A stretch of 64,000 bases of DNA, from NCBI GenBank assembly GCA_023974075.1, contig CM043790.1:62001-126000 (forward strand). Direction: 5' to 3'. The position numbers and the translations under genes were made by a program. The DNA is from Chaenocephalus aceratus (Eukaryota; Chordata; Actinopteri; Perciformes; Channichthyidae). How positions within the stretch are numbered: the stretch's first letter is position 1; every line of letters begins with the position of its first letter. Below the pieces are notes generated by a model. The model did no database searches and was not told the origin of the DNA. It was given only the letters and a program-made list of their open reading frames with translations. Positions 55,601-64,000 of this stretch are shown here, in pieces.

Positions 55601-58529
55601 CACGACTTTTAATCTATTGATTCGTGTTCACCATCACGACTTGCCCCTTTTTTTCGTGTTGCACAGCACGATTTTAAAAGCAATGTATTTCTACTGCCTG
55701 CAGGCTGCAGCACGTCTTTTTCTCCGGTCGGGTCGTGGAAGCTGTGTGGTTCATAAAAAACATGTTCTTACTCAATATCAAGCCACAATTATTGCTTTTA
55801 TTTTAAATCGTATAATTTCGGACTTTTGTTGCCGTCTGTGAGGAAAATAAATGGGCTCAGACCCTCAGGATACTGACATCTGTATTTTTAAATATTTCTT
55901 TCCTTCTAATTTGTTATTCTTTTCAAAATAACACACTGTTATTTACTCACCAATAACACACAATTATCCTTGCTTTTATTTATTGGTTTAATTCCATAAT
56001 CTCGGCTTTTTTGGTGTCCGTCAGGAACTGAATTTCAAAATAAAAATAACCGGAACAGACGTAGGCTTATAAGGGACATTTCGAGCATCATTGCGATTGT
56101 CAACATTTCTGAGTTTAGGATGGCCGAAGACACTACACTACCCATAATCCCCAGCTATCGTTTAGGACTACAGTTCCCGTAAGGTTACGCAGAGCGTCAA
56201 GCAGCTGTGTGAAATGGAACGAAACCACGCCAGCCTATCCAAAACTGGAATCGAACGCCCCTCCAGAACTACACATGCTGGCTATTGTGTTTCGCAAAAT
56301 GTTCTATGGGACGTCTCTACTGAACGTTTTCGTTTTTCCCACAATTAGAAGTTGCCATTATTAAACACATTGGTGTTATCAAATGTAAAACATATAATTA
56401 ATAAATGGGTGAACATCACTTGTGTCCATAATGCGCAGCATTAATATATACCCACATGACAGCTCATTGCTACTTTGTAATTCTACTCCATGACAATTCA
56501 GAGGTTAACCTGGTATTTTTACTCCACTGCATTTATTTGAGTTACTTTGCAGATTCTGATTAATTATGTGAAATATAAACAACCCTTAAATCAGACTTTA
56601 GTTACACCTGAGTACAATTCAGGTAAGGTGATTGTCAAGTGCCAACAATCAGGAGAGATGTTTGATAGTTGGTGCTTGAGAAGACTAAACATGTATCTGC
56701 AATTGACATGAATGGAAACGAGTAATAAGTATATTCATTACTCGTTATTCTCTACTAATAGTTAATTAAAGACTGTATATTATGGCTATTTTGCACATGC
56801 CTTTCAAGATTTCAAAGGTTTATTGACATATCATACACAACTACGGTGTAGTTATGCAATGAATGAAACACTTGGGTCACAGGTTCCTCAACAGTGGCAT
56901 TACAAGACATCTATCAATATGTGTGTACCTCCACCATTAAACTGTCATATTCTGCACATTTCTTATTCTATCTACATACATAAGAGTATAATTAATGTGT
57001 ATAATATCAGTTAAAAATAGTGCTTCAACATAGTTAACATTGCAGGAAAGCAATATATTAGACGTTAAGTACTTTGTCAGGCTTAATATTTATCTGTAGA
57101 TAGATACCCCAAGTTTTTTTCTTATTTAACAGAAGACCTTAATCTGTTATTTAATGTTTAAATAAAGGTTAATCCGTTTTCTGTTTGCACCTCCTCCTAT
57201 TAATATCTTTGTACATCCTGCACTAAACTGTTTTATTGTAGAGATCACTTATAGTATCTTCTTGATTTTTATATTCTATATTTCTATATTTATACTTTCC
57301 CCCTATGAAAGTATGTACTCTTAAATATTTTTTAATCAAATATAACACACAAAAACAATAATTCAATAACGTGCTTTAACCACTAGGAGGTGCACACAAG
57401 GTGCACACAGCCATAATAACTTTGTATTATTAGTGTGTATGTAACAACATCTGAAGATGTATAGTTTTATGCATGCTTTCACATCATTTTTACAGCATAT
57501 TGCTATACTATTTCAGACTCAGTATTTACATTCTTACATTCAAAGAAAATCAGTAATATCTTTGAAAACTACAGTCCTTTTCTATCAGCTGTGCACCGTT
57601 ATGGTGTAAATATAACCTATCTGATGAATTAGATCAAATGTAAAAGTCAGCCGAATTAGTGTTGATACTGCAAGGAGACGTATTGTGTGAAGAGAAATTG
57701 AAGATGTTTTTAATTGTTGATATATTTATGATCCACGTCAAGTATTCAGTTTCGGCGGCATTTCTTCAGTTTTTCTAAAGGTCTTCTCATCAGGGCTCTC
57801 TAAATAAAGAACTACGGCAGATCTGTAATATGTAATGCAGCCGAACCGTGTATTACAATGCCGTTATGTGATGACTTTCAAAGAGAAAAGCAAGAGCACT
57901 CGGAATTAAGTATTATTTTGTTCTTTTAAAATGTTTTCCGGATTTCATATAATATAAACACCAAATCCCAGCATGCATTGCGGCTAACACATCCAATCAG
58001 CGAGCTTAAAACCATAGCTGAGGATCTTGGGTAATCGCTCGAAATGCCTACGTCTGTTTCCGGTTATTTTATTTTGAAATTCAGTTCCTGACGGACGCCA
58101 AAAAAGCCCGGGATTATGGAATTAAAACCAATAAATATAAGCAAGGATAATTGTGTGTTATTGGTGAGTAAATACCAGTGTGTTATTTTGAAAAGAATAA
58201 CAATTAGAAGGAAAAACCGATTTAAAAAATACAGATTTCAGTATCCTGAGGCTCTGAGCCCCATTTATTTTCCTCACAGACGGCAACAAAGTCCGAAATT
58301 ATACGATTTAAAATAAAAAGCAATAACTGTGGCTTGATATTGAGTAAGAACATGTTTAATGAACCACACAGCTTCCGGTCTTCCACGACCCGACCGGAGA
58401 AAAAGACGTGCTGCAGCCTGCAGGCACGAAACACGTTACCAGTAGAAATACATTGCTTTTAAAATCGTGCTGTGCAACACGAAAAAAAGGGGCAAATCGT
58501 GAACACGAATCAATAGATTAAAAGTCGTG
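55601..58529. mobile_element. Foldback-type element 1 (long inverted arms)
   Basis: Arms of about 495 bp pair 55601-56095 with 58038-58529. Matching pieces include CACGACTTTTAATCTATTGA with its complement at 58510-58529, and ACAGACGGCAAC with its complement near 55830. Between them is a core of about 1.9 kb that is directly similar to the core of the element at 60.3-63.2 kb. No transposase frame. It lies in a ppfibp2 intron. Confidence 0.85.
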
Positions 58530-58748
58530 ATGGTGAACACGAAATGCCGTGAGACTGGGTTGGTATGTCATGTGTTCTTGTGGAAAGATTGAGAATGAAA
58601 TGATGCTGCTCGACTGTGACCTTGATACTTCAGTAAGAGTTCCACAGTACATGCAGGGAAAGGTACTAAAGTATATACTGTATGTGTAACAGCTGGCTGA
58701 CCATAAAGGTTTGAGGATGTGGTGATTACATGTTGGTTTAAAAAGTAC

Positions 58749-58842
58749 CTTTGTGGCTCTGAGTTTTCTCTCATACTGGCCCTTCTCGCCCTGCAAACCC
58801 TCCACTTCTCTCTTCAGCTGCTTTACCCTCGTGAAGCACATC
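58749..58842 (-). CDS. ppfibp2: ppfibp2 exon: coiled coil
   Basis: MCFTRVKQLKREVEGLQGEK then GQYERKLRATK. It aligns with HLKIKVEELENERNQYEWKLKATK. Acceptor TTTCTCTACAG, donor AAAG|GTACTT. 94 bp. The first base completes a codon from the upstream exon. Confidence 0.92.
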
Positions 58843-59721
58843 CTGTAGAGAAAATAAAACACAGCATCGTTTAACAAAAACACTTCTGAACTGTCCACAA
58901 GCCAACAAGGGAGGGAATGCAAACATCAGGTGACATCAGTGTGGTTATAGAGGGCCCTAGGACTGAACTGAATTGGTTAGCAGATACAAACATCATCCCC
59001 TGAAAGAGAGCCTCAACGTGCAGCAGACACCTGAGGAAGCAGAACCAGACTGTCGAGCCTGCCACCAACACATACTGTTAATGACATGTACAGTAGCACG
59101 ACCCACCCACCTGGTCACTGTCGGAGGAAATGGACAGATGTCAACTGGTTAGTAGAGAAAGTAACCACTGTCATGCAGGCAGACCACATCAATCGGATAG
59201 TAGCACCATGCCTGTCCAGCCCCTACCAGCCAGTGGTTGAAATGTGTTTTTTCCAATGCTTCAAATGCTTGAGGAGTTGAGCGGAGAAAGCTGCACGATT
59301 GCCCTCTTATATTCATGCGACCATCACAGTAGGTCTCTCACATTACGTATTAGGTTTCCCTATGCTGTTACTGACTCATTCAACAACCTCAATAACTCCT
59401 CAGATGCATGGAAGCATTTGGAAAACCAATCAAAGTATCCATGTCTTGCAAAAACCAGAGTAGAGAGTGGCCCAAGCATCTTGTAGACACACAGACATTC
59501 TGCAAAGAAAGTACAAGAGCGGTGTTAGTTGACTGATGATTTGAAATGTCCATTACCGCGTGGTGGGTGGACCGGTTAAAGTGAAGAAGGGAGGAGGAGA
59601 AGAATGGTGGGGAGGTAGTGAAAGATAAGTTCAGCCATTATGTCTCCCTACGTGTACATTCTGTCCTCCATCGGGCCTCAGGGGGTCGGAGGCAGCCAGG
59701 CTCAGGTCTGAGCTGACTGAC

Positions 59722-59873
59722 CCGGCCCCCAGGCTGCGGCCCGGGGGGCCTCTGGGTTCCCCCTGCCGGGCCTCCCTCTCCTCCAGTGCCCGTTTCTCCT
59801 GAATGCGAGTGCTGATCTCTTCCTGAAACCTGCACATCTGCTCTTGAAGATCACTGATGAGATTTACCACACA
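59722..59873 (-). CDS. ppfibp2: ppfibp2 exon: N-terminal coiled coil segment
   Basis: CVVNLISDLQEQMCRFQEEI then STRIQEKRALEEREARQGEP and a Pro/Gly-rich end. Acceptor CCCTCCTAG. The donor CGG|GTCAGT at 59721 gives phase 2, which fits the next exon. A longer form ending at AAT|GTACAC (59658) stays open but does not fit the phase. The LQEQMCRFQEEI segment resembles the segment in liprin-beta isoforms as I remember them. This is the most upstream exon found; the gene's 5' end is beyond the window. Confidence 0.75.
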
Positions 59874-60267
59874 CTAGGAGGGACGGAGTGATGGGGGACA
59901 CATTAAGTAGAAGAGATTCATTGGTGAGACGAAGAGCAAAAAGAAGCGTCCCTTAATAAAAACATATATTTGTTCACCATAAGCGTAACACATCTAATCT
60001 CCCAAAGAGGGAGGACATTACGTGTTCTAGATTAACTGCAGAAAGAGGACAGTCCAGTTTGGATTGGAGGTGAGGAAGCAAACACCATCAGTCATGAGAG
60101 ATTGCAGGTTGGGTTGTGATCTTGGACTAACAGCACTCTTCATGAGGAATGGATCATTGGGTCCAATTCATTCAGGGAGCTAAACATCACGAATGTGTTA
60201 GAGGGCTTAAGATTGGACCTCAAGCAGTAATTACATGTCAAACATTAAAAGGCTAACTTTTCATACC

Positions 60268-63173
60268 AGCCTGTCCTCCTACAAAAAACGACCATATAGG
60301 TCGATTGTTCAGCAGCTAAATACGACCCAGAGACACGTTTTAAAGTGTAGCACCTCTAGTGGTCGTGTAAGAAACAACATGCTCCTGTCGATTGCAAACG
60401 CTCCGGAGGGTCGTTTATTCACAAATAACCCTCTCTGGAAAATCCTAAATTGTGGAATAGTTTGCCATTAAAATGCTTTTTGATTAGATTTCTAGCGAGA
60501 AGTGTATATTGTACTTTTATAATCTACGTCCAGTGGATGTGTAGGATCTACAGTTTGATAGATATACGAAGATGATTTGAGGTCTCGCCAGGAGAACGTG
60601 TATATGGGGCAACTTCCATGTAAGTTAGCGTGGGTGAAAACAGTATTTCCGGTCTCGAAGTTTTCAGTAATAAAACGGAAGTATTCCCCACACTGTCAAA
60701 TGATTACGCAGTGATATCTCCATTACTCATCCACTAAAAAACATCAGTTTATCCTTGTTAATTACACAATATTGATTGGTTTAAATTGTGTACAATGCTT
60801 TTGTGTTTTTAACCTTCGATTCGGAGAAACAAATTGTTTTTTCGGAGTTTAGACACGACAGAGTTTCCGAAGACACGACACTACCCAGAATCCCCAGCTA
60901 TCGTTTGGGACTACAACATCCGCCTTGCTTTACAAACCCCGTGATTAGCCCTCAAGCTCTGTGATTGGATATTGGAGTGGCAGTGTGACAAGGTTACGCT
61001 GTCAAACAGCTCTTTGAAATGGAATGGAACCACGCCAGACTATCCAAAACTGGACTTGGACGGGTCCAGCCCGGCCCTCCCCCCCAGAATTACACACGCT
61101 GCCTATTGTGTGTTTCGCAACATGTTCTATGGCACGTCTCTACTGGGAAATGTAGTTTTAAAAGACGTTTTTTGTATTTCCCACAATTAGAAGTTGCCAG
61201 TATTAAACTGTATACATCCCTGGAGGTTTAGGGGACAGGAAACACATTGGTGTTATCACATTTAAAACATATAATTAATACATGGGTGAAAATTGCTTGT
61301 GTCCATAATGGGCAGCATTAATACCACATGACAGCTAAGGTCAGAAGAGCTTTATTTAACAGCTGGTCTTATGTCTGTGACCCCTCCTGTTGTTCATTGA
61401 TGAGCCTGAAACATGCACTTGTCCAGGTTCAGAGGCACATTTAGCAAATATGGCAGTAGCCATCGATCATCTTAAGATAAGATACTTTATTGATGCCAAG
61501 TTGGGAAATGTTTTTGTTACAGCAGCATGTACTACTTTGTTCTACTCCACTACAATTCAGAGGTTAACCTGGTATTTTTACTCTACTACATTTATTTTGT
61601 TACTTTGCAGATTCTGATTAATGATGTGAAATATAAACAATCCTTAAATCAGACTTTAGTTACACCTGAGTAAAATTCAGCCTTATCAGTTGTCTGTTTT
61701 GCAACATCCTCCTGTTAATATCTTTGGACGTCCTGCACTAAACGGTTTTATTGTAGAGATCACTACAGTATCTTCTTGATATTTTCCATTCTATATTTCT
61801 ATCATTGACCCCTATTTGTATGTAGGCTACTCTTAATATTTAAATGTTTTTCATCAAAATATAACTTATCTACAACTAAATTCAATAACGTGCTTTAACC
61901 ACTAGGAGGTTGCGGTTTAGACCAGTGGTCTAGTTAATAAACATAATAATATCGTACATAATATGACTATAAACTTTATTGTGAAATTAAAAACAGAACG
62001 GTAAAGGAAAATACAGTTTCAGTCTCTCGACGTGAAGCTTATGCATTGTACCATGAACCTGTATAGACCTGTAACAGTCAACTGCATGAGGAGTTGGAAA
62101 GGTAGTTCAGAAATCAGTAATATCTTTAAAAACTACAAAAAAGTCCCTTTCTCTCAGCTGTGCACCTTTATGGTGTAAATACAGACTATCTACTAATTGG
62201 ATCAAATATAAAAGTCAGCCGAATTAGTGTTGATACTGCAAGGAGACGTATTGTGTGAAAAGAAATGGAAGATGTTGTTTAATTGTTGATATATTTATGG
62301 TTCACGTCACGTATTCAGTTTTGGCGGAATCTCTTCCAGTTTGTCAAAAGGTCTTCTGATCAGGGCTCTATAAATACATATCTAGGGCAGATATGTAATA
62401 TTTAATGCAGCCGAACCGTGTATTACAATGCCGTTATGTGATGACTTCCAAAGAGAAAAGCAAGAACACTCGGAATAAAGTATTATTATTATTATTTTTA
62501 ATGTTTTCCGATTTCATATCACATAGACACCATATCCCGACGTGCATTGGCGGCGTGATTTTAGCCTATCAAAACCTCTGAAAAACAGAAATGTGTCTCT
62601 CAGAATCGAAAGAGAAAAACCTATGGGAAAAACACAAAAGCATTGTACACAATTTAAACCAATTAATGTCGTATAATGAACTAGGATAAACTGATGTTTT
62701 TTAGTGGATGAGTAGTGCAGATATCACTGTTAAATCATTTGATCATTGGTTTTATTATGAAAACGGCGAGACCGGAAATCACTGTTTTCAAACCCGTAAC
62801 TTTACATGGAAGCTTGCCGCATATACACGTTGTCCTGACGAAACCTCAAATCATCTTCGTAATATCTATCAAACTATAGATCCTACATATCGACTGGACG
62901 TGGATTCTAAAAGTACAATATATACTTCTCGCTAGAAATCTAATCATAAAGCGTTTTAATGGCCAAACTATCCTACAATTTAGGATTTTACAGAGAGGGT
63001 TATTTGTGAATAAACAACCCTCTGTAACGTTTGCATTCAACGGGAGCACTCGAGGCCGACCATTTTAAAACGTAATTATAGGTCGTATTAAGCGCTTGAA
63101 CAAACGACATATTTGGTCGTAATAAGGGCTTAAAACAATCGACCCATTTGGTCGTATGAGTTGGAGGACTTGT
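60268..63173. mobile_element. Foldback-type element 2 (different long inverted arms, same core)
   Basis: Arms of about 580 bp pair 60268-60850 with 62585-63173. Examples are TTATTCACAAATAACCCTCT at 60415 with its complement near 63000, and AACATCAGTTTATCC at 60740 with its complement near 62690. The arm tips carry repeated TACGACC/GGTCGTA motifs. The core (about 60865-62550) is directly similar to 56110-57975. No transposase frame. It lies upstream of the first exon found, presumably in another ppfibp2 intron. Confidence 0.85.
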
Positions 63174-63506
63174 TGGAACATACGGACCTTTGATTTTAAA
63201 CAAAGTTGACTTAAGGGGTCAACGTATTTTTCAATATAAAAAGATCATAGCAGACATTCTTTACAGGATAAAAGCACTTCCGCAGACTGCAGCGTTGATA
63301 TGGGAAGTACTGTTATGTTGATGTACTCGATACATTTTCACATTATTTCTGCCAAACATCCTGCTGATGTGATCTGTCTCCCAGTGGACCGTCACAGCCT
63401 GTTAAACCTCTATGTGATAGCCCCTCCCTGGAACTGGGCCTTGACCCAGAGTTTAGCCCCAGACAGAGAGAGTGTTTCTGCAGACAGATGGAGAGGAACA
63501 GCAGCA

Positions 63507-63508
<2 letters not shown>

Positions 63509-63558
<50 letters not shown>
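63509..63558. repeat. (TG)n microsatellite
   Basis: About 50 bp of TG. Confidence 0.95.
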
Positions 63559-63559
<1 letters not shown>

Positions 63560-63633
63560 TTGGAATGATTTCCTGAGGTGAAAGTGTTGCCTGCCATTCC
63601 TCCTGCCAACAGACCGGAGCCTCGCAGCTGTTT

Positions 63634-63980
63634 CGGCCCGTCCACACTACAGCTTCAAAAAAAGCTTGGAGCTGGGCGTGTCTGAAGCTCGACCAACAAC
63701 CAATCACATGAATCTCCCGCCCCTGACACACAAGCAGCGGTTTGATTGGCTAGAGCTTGTACTGGCATATGATTTGATTGGCTGACGCTTCCACCGAAAG
63801 CTTCAGAAGCTTCAAAAGTTGAACATTGCTCAACTTTTGCAGCCTGAAACGCCAGGAAAGCTCCGCTCTGCTTCCCACAATGCAGTTCGGCGAAAAGTGA
63901 CGTCACCCTATTCAAAGTGAATGGGCAGACGCGTTGGAAACCGTTATTGAAGCTGTCGAAGCTGTAGTGTGGACGGGCCG
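63634..63980. mobile_element. 347-bp MITE with perfect 23-bp terminal inverted repeats
   Basis: CGGCCCGTCCACACTACAGC plus TTC at the left is exactly reverse-complemented at the right end. The interior has many GAAGCTT/AAGCTTC motifs and a short hairpin (CAAAAGTTGAACATTGCTCAACTTTTG region). A clear target duplication is not visible. Confidence 0.8.
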
Positions 63981-64000
63981 TTACACACTCTCACTTACTG

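Noticed and set aside
59631..59721. Longer version of the most upstream ppfibp2 exon
   Set aside because: The frame stays open past 59722, but a donor at 59658 would not match the phase of the next exon. Kept only as an alternative.

Overview
This window is nuclear DNA from a bony fish, probably a percomorph teleost. It has split exons with GT-AG introns, abundant CA/TG microsatellites, many hAT-type DNA transposons, an L2-type LINE, a DIRS retrotransposon and several minisatellites. No bacterial-style operons, rRNA genes, true tRNA genes or CRISPR arrays were seen.

The main gene is the 3' part of ppfibp2 (liprin-beta-2) on the minus strand, running from at least 59.9 kb down to a stop codon at 24.09 kb. 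I could place 19 exons by protein similarity, splice sites and reading phase. They encode the N-terminal coiled coil, a central serine-rich linker, the conserved RGG.RATAGPRL block, three SAM domains and a short C-terminal tail. The 5' exons lie beyond the right edge. Most of the locus is intron filled with repeats: a 6.2 kb DIRS element (35.1-41.3 kb), 29-bp, pyrimidine-rich, 27-bp and 70-bp tandem arrays (41.5-48.9 kb), a poly(A)-tailed retroposed insertion that split a tRNA-derived SINE (51.6-53.4 kb), and two related 3-kb elements with long inverted terminal arms (55.6-58.5 and 60.3-63.2 kb).

Left of ppfibp2 are a hAT element (21.9-23.8 kb) and a 1.9 kb array of a 48-bp repeat (20.0-21.8 kb). 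Further left is an unidentified two-exon coding unit on the minus strand (15.5-16.9 kb). The region 6.9-13.3 kb is a transposon nest: a hAT element with a transposase fragment, a GAGTCC-type array, a degraded L2 LINE, and a 928-bp hAT MITE with perfect 8-bp target duplications. The far left holds two converging small gene ends: a plus-strand terminal exon with an AATAAA signal at 650, and a minus-strand three-exon candidate gene for a 60-residue protein (691-2272).

Single-base indels break two otherwise well-conserved coding exons, and several tandem arrays show frequent one-base indels between units. This suggests residual assembly error, although gene decay cannot be excluded from sequence alone. 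The most unusual structure is the pair of elements at 55.6-63.2 kb. They share an internal core but carry different long inverted arms, and neither encodes a visible transposase.
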